A stretch of DNA of 64,000 nt from Manis javanica. Its lineage: Eukaryota > Chordata > Mammalia > Pholidota > Manidae. Numbering within the stretch: position 1 is the stretch's first letter; each line of letters opens with the position of its first letter. Location of the stretch: the NCBI RefSeq assembly GCF_040802235.1, contig NC_133167.1:42220001-42284000 (forward strand), written 5' to 3'. The translations under genes and the position numbers were made by a program. Shown piece by piece: positions 1 to 10,146 of the stretch. The notes below the pieces were generated by a model. That model ran no database searches and had not been told where the DNA came from. It saw only the letters and a program-made list of their open reading frames with translations.

Positions 1-287
1 TTACTTTATATGCTATAGCTGCTTAATAGTTTATTTCCTAATTTATACCCAAGATTACTGATGTGTTTCTAGAATCCCCTGAATTCAAGATCTTCCTAAA
101 ATACGTCCTTGTCAGAAATGGTCTATTTGGAATGTTTATTTAAGTGAAATTTGATTAAAAAATAGAGACTGCAAATTGTGTCTGTACTGGCTAAAGTGGG
201 AGTGATTGGCATATTAAAATCCCAATAGAAAATCATTACTTGTCTTTTTTCTTTAGTGCACAGAATTTATGTTAGAACTGTAAACTT
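1..287. other. unannotated flank
   Basis: AT-rich sequence with no recognisable gene or repeat. It ends in the TT/AAAA site where composite A inserted. Confidence 0.5.
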
Positions 288-304
288 AAAATGCAATTGA
301 AATA
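288..304 (+). repeat. 5' target-site duplication of composite A
   Basis: The 17-bp sequence aaaatgcaattgaaata occurs here and again exactly at 8292-8308. It follows TT, giving the TT/AAAA target preferred by the L1 endonuclease. The exact repeat brackets both the L1 and the retroviral part, so the two moved as one unit. Confidence 0.95.
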
Positions 305-1127
305 GGGGTGGAGCCAAGATGGCGGTGTGAGAAGAGCAGCAGAAATCTCCTCCCAAAACCACATATATTTTTGAAAATACAACAAAGACAGTTCTTCCTA
401 AAAGAGAGACCAGAAGACACAGGACAACAGCCAGACCACATCCACACGCAAGGTGAGAACCCGGCGCCACACGAAACGGGTAAGATACAAGCCCCAGCCT
501 GGCAGGACCCAAGTGCCCTTCACCCCAGCTCCGGGCAGGAGGAGAGGAGTCATAGCGGGGAGGGAGAGGGAGACCAGGACTGCTAAATAGCCAGCCCTAG
601 CCATCTGAACCAGAGTGCAGACACAGTGCATGCGTGGGGATCAGGACAATAGGGAAATAGGTCAGTAAGACCTGTGAGCAGGTCCCTGCAGCTGGCGCCC
701 TGGAGACAAAGAAAAGCAAGTGCTTTTTGGAAGTCTTAAAGGGACAGTGACTCCCACAGCCAGATGAAAGCATCCTGGGACACTTAATCCAGCGGCAGGG
801 AATCTGGGGAACTCTGGGCACTCTAAACCCCTGGACAGCAGGGAGCACAGAGGCCCCTGATGGAGACAAATAGCCTCCCAGCCATTCCTCCTCCAACGTG
901 GCTCCACCATATCAGAGCAGTAGCCTGAGGCTGGCCACGCCCACAGCAAAGGCAGAAATAAACTCCATAGTGGCTGGGCAAGAATCAGAGGCCCCGTCTG
1001 CATGCAGCTGCCCAGCACAAGCCACTACAGATCGCTGTTCTCCCAGGAGAGGAAGGCCACAAACCAACAAGAAGGGAAGTTCTTCCAGCCGTCACTCGTG
1101 CCAGCTCTGCAAACTATCTCTATCACC
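305..1127 (+). promoter_or_regulatory. L1 5' UTR / internal promoter region
   Basis: GC-richer leader of composite A, beginning with a G-run and the motif gccaagatggcgg (312-324). AAGATGGC is a YY1-type core at the same near-terminal place as in primate L1 leaders. It matches the reversed 35941-36740 region of copy B along its length, so the element is essentially full length at the 5' end. Promoter activity today is not implied. Confidence 0.8.
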
Positions 1128-2006
1128 ATGAAAAGGCAAAATTTCAGGCAGACAAAGATAACAGAGACAACACCTGAGAAGGAGACAGACCTAACCAGTC
1201 TTCCTGAAAAGGAATTCAAAATAAAAATCATAAACATGCTGATGGAGATGCAGAGAAATATACAGAAGCTAAGGGATGAAGCCCAGAGGGAGATTACAGA
1301 TGTCCAGAGGGAGATTACAGACTATGGAAGGAGATTATAGAAGTTAAACAAACTCTGGAAGGATTTATAAGCAGAATGGATAAGATGCAAGAGGCCATTG
1401 ATGGAATAGAAACCAGAGAACAGGAATGCATAGAAACTGACACAGAGAGAGATAAAAGGATCTCCAGGAATGAAACAATATTAAGAGAACTGTGTGACCA
1501 ATCCAAAAGGAACAATATCTGTATTATAGGGGTACCAGAAGAAGAAGAGTGAGGAAAAAGGGATAGAAAGTGTCTTTGAAGAAATAATTGCTGAAAACTT
1601 CCCCAAACTGGGGGAGGAAATAATCGAACAGACCATGGAAATACAAAGAACTCCCAACAGAAAGGACCCAAGGAGGACAACACCAAGACACATAATAATT
1701 AAAATGGCAAAGATCAAGGACAAGGAAAGAGTTTTAAAGGCATCTAGAGAGAAAAAGGTCACCTATAAAGGAAAACCCATCAGGCTATCATCAGACTTCT
1801 CAACAGAAACCTTGTAGGCCAGAAGAGAATGGCATGATATATTTAATGCAATGAAACAGAAAGGCCTTGAACCAAGATTGCTGTATCCAGCAAGTTTATC
1901 ATTTAAATATGAAGGAGGGATTAAACAATTCCCAGACAAGCAAAAGTTGAGGGAATTTGCCTCCCACAAACTACCTCTACAGGGTATTTTAGAAGGACTG
2001 TTATAG
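1128..2006 (+). pseudogene. L1 ORF1 relic (RNA-binding protein)
   Basis: Starts with atgaaaaggcaaaat, reading MKRQNFRQTKITETTPEK, after a typical L1 leader. ORF1p is the trimeric coiled-coil RNA-binding protein of the L1 ribonucleoprotein. The first frame stops at about 1340, within the coiled-coil region of repeated EITD-type residues. The C-terminal half remains readable around 1635-1817, with RTPNRKDPRRTTPRHIIIKM typical of the RRM to C-terminal domain. The end is set by the conserved ggactgttatag just before the inter-ORF spacer. At about 290 codon equivalents it is somewhat short for the family. Confidence 0.85.
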
Positions 2007-2320
2007 ATGGGAGCACTCCTAAGACTAAACAGATGTCACCAGAGAAAATAAAATCACAGCAAAGAAAGCAGACCAATGAAATACTAACTAAAGGCAAAAA
2101 ATAAAATCAACTACCCACTAAAAGCAGTTAAAGGAAACACGAAAGAGCACAGAATAAAACAACCAACATATAAAGGATGGAGGAGGAAGAATAAGAAGGG
2201 AGAGAAGAAAAGAATCTCCAGACAGTATACATAAAAGCTCAATAAGCGAGCTAAGTTAGGCAGTAAGATACAAAAGAAGCTAACCTTGAAACTTTGGTAA
2301 CCACAAATATAAAGTCTGAA

Positions 2321-5300
2321 ATGGCAATAAGTACATGTCTTTCAATAGTCACCCTAAATGTAAATGGACTGAATGCACCAATCCAAAGACACAGAGTAAT
2401 AGAATAGATAAAAAAGCAAGACCCATCTATATGGTGCTTACAAGAAACTCACCTCAAACCCAAAGACATGCACAGACTAAAAGTCAAAGGATGGAAAAAC
2501 ATATTTCAGGCAAACAATAGAGAGAAGAAAGAAGGGATTGCGGTACTAGTATCAGATAAAATAGACTTCAAAACAAAGAAAGTAATAAGAGATAAAGGAG
2601 GACATTACATAATAATAAAAGGCTTAGTCCAACAAGAGGATATAACCATTCTAAATATATATGCACCCAACACAGGAGCACCAGCATATGTGAAGCAAAT
2701 ACTAACAGAATTAAAGGGGGAAAGAGAATGCAATGCATTCATTTTAGGAGACATCAACATGCCACTCACCCCAAAGGAAATATCCACTGGGCAGAAAATA
2801 AGTAAGGACATGGAGGCACTGAACAACACACTAGAACAGATGGACCTAATAGACATCTAGAGAACTCTACACCCAAAAGCATCAGGATATACATTCTTCT
2901 CAAATGCACATGGAACATTCTCCAGAATAGACCACATACTAGCTCACAAAAAGAGCCTCAGTAAATTCCAAAGATTGACATTCTACCAACCGAATTTTCA
3001 GACCACAAAGGTATAAAACTAGAAATAAATTCTACGAAGAAAACAAAAGGGCTCACAAACACATGGAGGCTTAACAACATGGTCCTAAATAATCAATGGA
3101 TCAATGAACAAATTAAAATAGAGTTCAAGGAATATATGGAAATGAATTACAACAACAACACAAAGCCTCAACTTCTGGGGGATGCAGCGAAAACCGTCTT
3201 AAGAGGAAAGTATATAGCGATCCAGGCACACTTGAAGAAGGAAGAACAATCCCAAATGAATAGTCTAACATCACAATTATCAGAACTGGAAAAAGAAGAA
3301 CAAATGAGGCCTAAAGTCAGTAGAAGGAGGGACATAATGAAGATCAGAGAAGAAATAAACATAATTGAGAAGAATAAAACAATACAAAAAATCAATGAAA
3401 CCAAGAGCAGGTTCTTTGAGAAAATAAACAAAATAGATAAGCCTCTAGCCAAAATTTTTAAGAGAAAAAGAGAATCAACACACATTAACAGAATCAGAAA
3501 TGAGAATGGAAAAATCATGACATACTCCACAGAATACAAAGTATTATTAAAGACTACTATGAAAACCTATATGCTAACAAGTTGGAAAATCTAGAAGAAA
3601 TGGACAACTTCCTAGAAAAATACAACCTCCCAAGACTGACCAAGGAAGAAACACAAAAGTTAAACAAACCAATTACGAGCAAAGAAATTGAAATGGTAAT
3701 CAAAAAACTACCTAAGAACAAAACCCCCGGGCTGTACGGATTTACCTCGGAATTCTATCAGACATACAGAGAAGATATAATACCCGTTCTCCTTAAAGTT
3801 TTCCAAAAATTAGAAGAGGAGGGAGTACTCCCAAACTCATTCTATGAAGCCAATATCACCCTAATATCAAAACCAGGCAAAGTCCCCAGCAAAAAAGAAA
3901 ATTACAGACCAATATCCCTGATGAATGTAGATGCAAAAATACTCAATAAAATATTAGCAAACAGAATTCAACAGCATATCAAAAGGATCATACACCATGA
4001 CCAAGTGGGATTCATCCCAGTGATGCAAGGATGGTACAACATTCGAAAATCCATCAACATCATCCACCACATCAACAAAAAGAAAGACAAAAACCACAAG
4101 ATCCTCTCCATAGATGCTGAAAAAGCATTCAATAAAATTCAACATCCATTCATGATAAAAACTCTCAACAAAATGGGTATAGAGCGCAAGTACCACAACA
4201 TAATAAAGGCCATCTATGATAAACCCACAGCCAACATCATACTGAACAGCGAGAAACTGAAAGCTTTTCCTCTGAGATTGGGAACAAGACAGGGATGACC
4301 ACTCTCCACACTGTTATTTAACATAGTACTGGAGGTCCTAGCCACAGCAATTAGACAAAACAAAGAAATATGAGGAATCCAGATTGGTAAAGAAGAAGTT
4401 ATACTGTCACTATTTGCAGATGACATGATACTGTACATAAAAAACCCTAAAGACTCCACTCCAAAACTACTAGTACTGATATCGGAATACATCAAAGTTG
4501 CAGGATACACAAATAACAGACAGAAATCTGTGGCTTTCCTATACACTAACAATGAACCAATAGAAAGAGAAATCAGGAAAACAATTCCATTCACAATTGC
4601 ATCAAAAAGAATAAAATAGCTAGGAATAAACCTAACCAAAGAAGTGAAAGATCTATACCCTGAAAACTACAAGAAACTCTTAAGAGAAATTAAAGGGGAC
4701 ACTAACAAATGGAAACTTATGCCATGCTTGTGGCTAGGAAGAATTAATATTGTCAAAATGGCCATCCTGCCCAAAGCAATATACAGATTTGATGCAATCC
4801 CTAGCAAATTACGAGCAACATTCTTCAACAAACTGGAACAAATAGTTCAAAAATTCATATGAAAACACCAAAGACCCCGAATAGCCAAAGCAATCCTGAG
4901 AAGGAAGAATAAAGTAGGGGGGATCTCACTCCCCACCTTCAAACTCTACTACAAAGCCATAGTAATCAAGACAATTTGGTACTGGCACAAGAACAGAGCC
5001 ACAGACCAGTGGAACAGATTAGAGACTCCAGACATTAACCTAAACATAAATGGTCAATTAACATTCGATAAAGGAGCCATGGACATACAATGGGGAAATG
5101 AAAGTCTCTTCAACAGATGGTGCTGGCAAAACTGGACAACTACATGTAGGAGAATGAAACTGCACCATTGTCTAACCCCATGCACAAAAGTAAATTCAAA
5201 ATGGATCAAAGACCTGAATGTAATTCATGAAACCATAAAACTCTTAGAAAAAAGCATAGGCAAAAACCTCTTAGACATAAAAATGAATGACCTCTTCTTG

Positions 5301-6144
5301 AACATATCTCCCCGGGCAAGGAAAACAACAGCAAAAATGAACAAGTGGGATTATATCAAGCTGAAAAGCTTCTGTACAGCAAAAGACACCATCAATAGAA
5401 CAAAAAGGAACCCTACAGTATGGGAGAATATATTTGTAAATGACAGATCCTATAAAGGCTTGACATCCAAAATATATAAAGAGCTCACCCACCTCAACAA
5501 ACAAAAAAACAAATAATCCAATTAAAAAATGGGCAGAGGAACTGAACAGACAGTTCTCCAAAAAAGAAATACAGATGGCCAACAGACATATGAAAAGATG
5601 CTCCACATCGCTAATTATCAGAGAAATGCAAATTAAAGCCACAATGAGGTATCACCTCACACCAGTAAGGAGAGCTACCATCCAAAAGACAAACAACAAC
5701 AAATGTTGGAGAGGTTGTGGGGAAAGGGGAACCCTCCAACACTGCTGGTGGGAATGTAAATTAGTTCAACCATTGTGGAAAGCAGTATGGAGGTTCATCA
5801 AAATGCTCAAAATAGACTTACCATTTGACCCAGGAATTCCACACCTAGGAATTTACCCTAAGAATGCAGCACTCAAGTTTGAAAAAGACAGATGCACCCC
5901 TATGTTTATCACAGCACTATTTACAATATCCAAGAATTGGAACCAACCTAAGTGTCCATCAGTAGATCAATGGATAAAGAAGATGGGGCACATATACACA
6001 ATGGAATATTACTCAGCCATAAGAAGAAAACAAATCCTACCATCTGCAACAACATGGATGGAGGTAGAGGGTATTATGCTCCATGAAATAAGCCAAGCAG
6101 AGAAAGAGAAATACCAAATGATTTCACTCATCTGTGGAGTATAA
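2321..6144 (+). pseudogene. L1 ORF2 relic (endonuclease / reverse transcriptase)
   Basis: Start is the atggcaataagtac at 2321, giving MAISTCLSIVTLNVNGLNAP, the N-terminus of the AP-like endonuclease. Later blocks in order are endonuclease LNIYAPNTGAP (about 2650-2690) and GDINMPLT; RT fingers with [13 protein letters not shown] (3722-3760) and NYRPISLMN; the catalytic FADD at 4413-4424; and the C-terminal Cys-rich [15 protein letters not shown] (about 5710-5755). The frame is broken many times: a stop near 2406, a frameshift near 3580, TGA near 4297 and 4370, and others. It cannot encode a working enzyme. The last codons before TAA at 6142-6144 read SLICGV. Confidence 0.93.
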
Positions 6145-6497
6145 GAACAAAGGAAAAACTGAAGGAACAAAACAGCTGCAGAAACACAGAACCCAAGAAT
6201 GCACTAACAGGTACCACAGGGAAAGGGACTGGGGGTGATGGGTGCATAGGGAGGGATAGGAGGTGGGAAGAGAAAGGGGGTATTGTGATTAGCATGCATA
6301 ATTGGGGGGTGGGAGAAAGGGGAGGGCTGTACAACACAGAGAAGACAAGTAGTGATTCTACAACATTTTGCTATGCTGATGGACAGTGACTGTAAAGGGG
6401 TTTGTGGGGGGGACCTGGTATAGGGGAGAGCCTAGTAAACATAATATTCGTCATGTAATTGTAGATTAATGATAATAAAAATAAAGAGAAAGAAAGC
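6145..6497 (+). repeat. L1 3' UTR and internal A-rich tail
   Basis: G-rich 3' UTR (gggactgggg, ggtgggaaga, ggggggtggg runs) ending in gtagattaatgataataaaaa and an A/GA-rich stretch at 6470-6497. This is where an ordinary L1 would end. Here it is internal and followed by retroviral sequence. Copy B has the matching stretch at 30698-31064 with a longer (GAAA)n run. Confidence 0.85.
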
Positions 6498-6787
6498 GAG
6501 GTTACTCCCTGATAGAATAAAACTAACTGCAACGATTAATGCTTACTTTACATATCTTTAATTTTGATCTTTTAAAAGGTGTCGATGATCAGCTATGGAA
6601 GTACATTTTTCTGATAATATTCCTTTCTCTTAAAAAGAAAAGAAAAGCATTTCCTGTGTGGTGATCTCCAATAGGTTCTTCACAATGGTATAAAGGTCAT
6701 ATCAAAGGGTGGGCAAAGGATTTGTTTGTGTTTATACAGAGGATCAAAGCCTAATTTGGCTACCCAGGAAATGAATTAAGATACAAT

Positions 6788-7368
6788 ATGAGGAAGAACT
6801 TCCAACATCAACATCCTCTGGAAGAGTCATTCCAGAAGATGATCATCAAAACCTTCAACAAAGATCCTGGCGCTGTTGCAGTTGTAGCTGCATTCATCCC
6901 ACCGGTTCCTGGATTTGCCATTGGAATGAAGAAGGAGATATCTAAGCTGGCCTGTGCATACAGTAAAACAACAAATTTGACTGGATCTATACTGTCGGAA
7001 CTCAACCAAGAATTAGGAGAAGTGCAAGTTGCAGTGCTCCAAAATCGTGCGACTACAGACTATCTACTCTTAAAAGAACATATGGGATGTGAACAGTTCC
7101 CAGGATGTGTTGTTTTAATTTGTCTGATTTTTCTCAAACTATTCAAATTCAGTTAGACAATATCCATCATATCATTGGTAAGTTTTTGCAAATGCCTAGG
7201 ATACCTAACTGATTTTCTTGGTTTCACTGGAGATGGCTGTTAATTGTAGGTCTGCTTTGATTATGTAGCGGTATTCCTATTATGTTAATGTGTGTGTGCA
7301 ATTTATTTAGTAGTTTAAAACCTATGCATGCTTATGTTACTCTACAAGAAGATATGTCAAAGAAATAA
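6788..7368 (+). pseudogene. retroviral env transmembrane-subunit relic (copy A)
   Basis: The open stretch at 6788-7156 (122 aa) holds a hydrophobic, fusion-peptide-like run (residues 29-46), an amphipathic heptad region and the motif LQNR at residues 84-87, followed by DYLLLKEH and GCEQFPG (100-106). That is the arrangement of the LQNR and Cys-loop region of gamma/alpha-type Env TM subunits. A frameshift just after the first Cys of the loop spoils the rest. The downstream similarity to copy B ends at a stop near 7368. It is broken and has no visible surface-subunit part. Confidence 0.7.
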
Positions 7369-7967
7369 TCAATCTTTCCATGTTTTCTTCCATCTGATAC
7401 TTCTATAGCCTTTCGTCTTCCTTCCTAATTACAACCCTTTAGTAGAATTCATGCCTCATATCGAAAATTACCGAGTATCATAATTCTTCCAAGTGGTAAA
7501 GATACCTCAAGACAAATGCTGGGCATAGAAGCCACAGGGCATAATTCTGCAAAGAAGTAAAAAGCTAACCTTTTCAAACAATATTGCTTCTCTCTCACTA
7601 TCCAACTTTACATTTCCCTGTATGGCCCCAGAATATGACTGGTTAGCCAGAGACGGGTAAGATTCCTCAAGGGAGGAGCAACCTAAGACAGGCACAGTCG
7701 CAGGGAGGCCATCAGGTAAGAAATTGGGGATCAACAGAGGTGAGGCTTAGAACCTCACCCCTCCTGTTTTGAGAGAAATCTGCATCTGTGTATGTTTTGT
7801 TGCCCTTGTCTAGCTTGGATTAATACTTAGTCTATAGGCACAGACCTGATCATCTACATTTGCCCTCTTACAGCACTAAATTATGTTTTCTATCTTTATC
7901 TTGCATCTACCTACCACTTCAGCATTTTACTAAAATAATAATAATAATAATAATAATAAGGGAGAAA
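7369..7967 (+). other. ERV env-LTR spacer with polypurine tract (copy A)
   Basis: Noncoding sequence between the env relic and the LTR, shared with copy B at 29218-29850. It ends with (TAA)n and the purine run aagggagaaa, which abuts the U3 start and fits a plus-strand primer site. Confidence 0.65.
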
Positions 7968-8290
7968 TGTGGGATTCACATATAAATCAAGTATAAAAAT
8001 CAAACGAATAATCATATCTGACTTGATTGTTTATAGTTCATGATGCGTGATCAAAACCAAAAGTTTCTGTGCTATGACTGCCCTTGCATTGTTCACCATG
8101 TAACAACTTATTCACTATGTAATAACTTGTTCACCATGTAAGAACTTGTTCATTATGCTTCATAAGATTGGAGACTGTTCAGAATTAGGCTTGCGGTTGA
8201 TTAATGATTGTGCATTGAGTCCCCTATACAGAATTTTATTGTTGTTAACAACCATTTGATTAATAAATATCAGAGATGCCCTCTCAAAGA
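7968..8290 (+). repeat. ERV LTR U3/R piece ending at its poly(A) site
   Basis: Begins TGTGGGATTCAC directly after the polypurine tract, as a U3 should. It contains imperfect repeats built on gttcaccatgtaacaactt at 8091-8160 and ends about 20 nt after AATAAA (8262-8267). The sequence then passes to caaagaaaaa and the 3' target-site duplication. U5 is missing, as expected if the 3' end was made by cleavage and polyadenylation of an RNA rather than by DNA recombination. Confidence 0.8.
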
Positions 8291-8291
8291 A

Positions 8292-8308
8292 AAAATGCAA
8301 TTGAAATA
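8292..8308 (+). repeat. 3' target-site duplication of composite A
   Basis: Exact 17-bp copy of 288-304, directly after the short A-tail. Confidence 0.95.
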
Positions 8309-9139
8309 ATTTGAATTCTCTTACCAGGAATTTTCTCATGATGAAATGAAATCACTTTGAAAGATGGCTTAGATTCTCTGAGAGTCTTTATATACTTGTA
8401 ATGAGAGGAGAAAATTGGGGGATTAAAGTTATCTTTAAAGTCTTGTGATAAGATTTTAACACAAAATTGAATAAACGGGTGTTGTGTTGGTAATGGACAC
8501 AGAGATAGACTTCCCAGGTTCCCTGCCCAGATGTCAGCTCCTTCAGGGTGGGCCTCTGCTATAGAGCATCTCCTCAACTGAGGTCATGTTCTTCTTCTGT
8601 CAGCCACAACTAGTGACAGCCAGGCACATGTTAAAAGTCTACCATTTCAACCCCGCATGGGCTCTTGTAACAGGCCATATGCGTTCCACATAGAACTGGC
8701 TACATAAGTTGCAGGCCTCAGCCAAAGATGAAAATGTGGTCCCCTTTGTTCCAAACTTAATAAGAATTTCAAAAAGATGACATCAGAGTAGTAAACCAAG
8801 CACAGGACACTTCTAAGTGTGGGGCATATTTCAGCATAGGTTGCATTGTATAAATAGAGTAACTGACAATTTTGTTTCGTGTGCAGCCTATCAAAAAAAG
8901 AAACAAAAAGAATGCATGGTGCATTTACAGAAGTATTCACTGAATTATCAAATATTTTGCTGACAGGAGAGTACTTCTATTTTGACTAGCCATCAATGAG
9001 AGAACCTAATGTTCCAATTCAATTGCAGTTTCTTCATATTGGTCCTCCCTGGTGAGTGAATTAATAGCCCCTTTCCCTCCAACAAATTTAAATTTCATTA
9101 GATCCATGAAACAATAATGAAAAATATATATTTAAATAT
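8309..9139. other. no recognisable feature
   Basis: Single-copy-looking AT-rich DNA. Short open frames on the minus strand lack any family signature. Confidence 0.4.
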
Positions 9140-9345
9140 ACACAATGTGCCAGAGACAATGCTAAGAGCTCAGTATTATTGAGCTTATTTATCCCTTAAT
9201 AACTGAGATGGTAATAGTATTTTCCCTATTTTAAGAAATGACACTGAGAAAGACTAGATACTCCAGTTCACACAGCTGTATTGAAGTACAAAGTGGCAAA
9301 GTTCAGAATTAGAATTTAGAGTTGCCTGACTCCAGAGCTAAGTGA
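9140..9345 (-). repeat. MIR SINE remnant
   Basis: In reverse orientation it shows the MIR hallmarks: ttcacacagctgtattgaagt with aaagtggcaaagttcagaat and gcctgactccagagct. Strongly diverged. Confidence 0.75.
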
Positions 9346-9749
9346 TCATTTTATTATTTTTTCTTTAAATAAAATTTCTTAAAATCCTGTCTGCTTTCCA
9401 ATGTGACTGCTGTTTAATCTGATTAAATTCTCCTATGACATATACAATCTCTACTGGAGCAGTCATTACATTTTAGTATTTTTGTTTCACTTTTCAGTGA
9501 ATACTTGCTGGCAACTATTTTGGGAGTACCTTGTTTCTCAAGTCCACCTGTTGCCTCTTGGTTTCCCTTGATGGTTCTCTTGCATAGCTGCCCACTAATG
9601 CAGGTTTGAGGCTATTGGTGGTTTGTCCCCACACACTTGTGTATTGCCATCTAGTTTTGTTGTAAATACTGTCCACAGGCTCTTGGTTTTACTCTCCAGC
9701 TCTTCTGTCCAATTTTATGTGGTTTCTCTGTGTCTTGCCAATGGGTTTC
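9346..9749. other. possible internal ERV sequence beside an LTR
   Basis: Lies beyond the U5 end of the minus-strand LTR at 9750-10146. A minus-strand frame (9651-9833) continues out of the LTR but carries no recognisable retroviral motif. Confidence 0.3.
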
Positions 9750-10146
9750 AGACCTGGACAAGTTCGCTATGGATTCACTGTGACCAAAGAAATTGACAGC
9801 AAGACGTTCTTGGGGTGAAAGGGTTATATCCAACTTTATTTCCAGGTGGCAGGTTAGTCACTAGAATCCTGTTCACTCAGAGCAAGTCTGCATGCAACAA
9901 GCCAGTCTCTGCTTCTGGGCCCCTCTGTCTGCACAGCCATCCTCTGGGCCTCTCTGCCTGCACAGTCATCATGCACAGCCGTGCTCTGGGCCTCTGTCCT
10001 CTGCTCTGCTCTCTGTAGCCTTGCAGCCCTACCTCTCTGTCACCCAGAGCACTGGGTGGAGCTCTTTATATAGAGTCAATAGCAGCCTATTGCCCACGCT
10101 TGTATAGTGAGCTAGTCAACCAGGGCCAGGTGAGAATCCTGGCCAC
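9750..10146 (-). mobile_element. retroviral-type LTR, antisense
   Basis: On the minus strand a TATA box (TATATAAAGAGC at 10072-10061) is followed about 230 bp later by AATAAA (9840-9835). The spacing and order fit LTR U3-R-U5. The region between holds GC-richer tandem units built on tctgggcctct and ctgcacagccat (about 9915-10010). Borders are estimates; a TGTGGCCAGG start near 10146 is possible. The family was not identified and no target duplication was confirmed. Confidence 0.5.

Larger units (their letters stand above)
6498..7967 (+). mobile_element. retroviral env-to-LTR segment in composite A
   Basis: About 1.47 kb of endogenous retrovirus 3' genome: an env transmembrane-subunit relic, then about 590 bp of noncoding sequence, a TAA-type microsatellite (7931-7959) and a polypurine tract aagggagaaa abutting TGTGGG at 7968. 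It aligns with reversed 29218-30695 in copy B from end to end, which fixes the junction with the L1 tail as ancestral. Only the env end and 3' LTR are present; no gag or pol was seen. Confidence 0.85.
305..8291 (+). mobile_element. composite A: L1 fused to env-LTR fragment
   Basis: About 8.0 kb non-LTR retrotransposon. In order it holds an L1 5' UTR (305-1127), broken ORF1 (1128-2006), broken ORF2 (2321-6144), L1 3' UTR with an A-rich end (about 6145-6497), a retroviral env-like relic, a polypurine tract, an LTR U3/R piece (7968-8287) and a short A-tail. Perfect 17-bp target-site duplications lie at both ends and the 5' one sits at TT/AAAA, so the whole assembly was integrated by L1 target-primed reverse transcription. 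A second copy with the same junction order lies at 28884-36748 on the other strand. The ORFs are full of stops and frameshifts, so this copy is dead. Confidence 0.93.

Noticed and set aside
7507..7734. Antisense frame open in both composites (also 29453-29719)
   Set aside because: It starts with TTG in both copies, has no early ATG and no known domain. Shared openness is explained by common descent of the two copies.
8091..8160. CRISPR-like spaced repeats
   Set aside because: Few imperfect repeats in a retroviral U3 of a mammalian genome.
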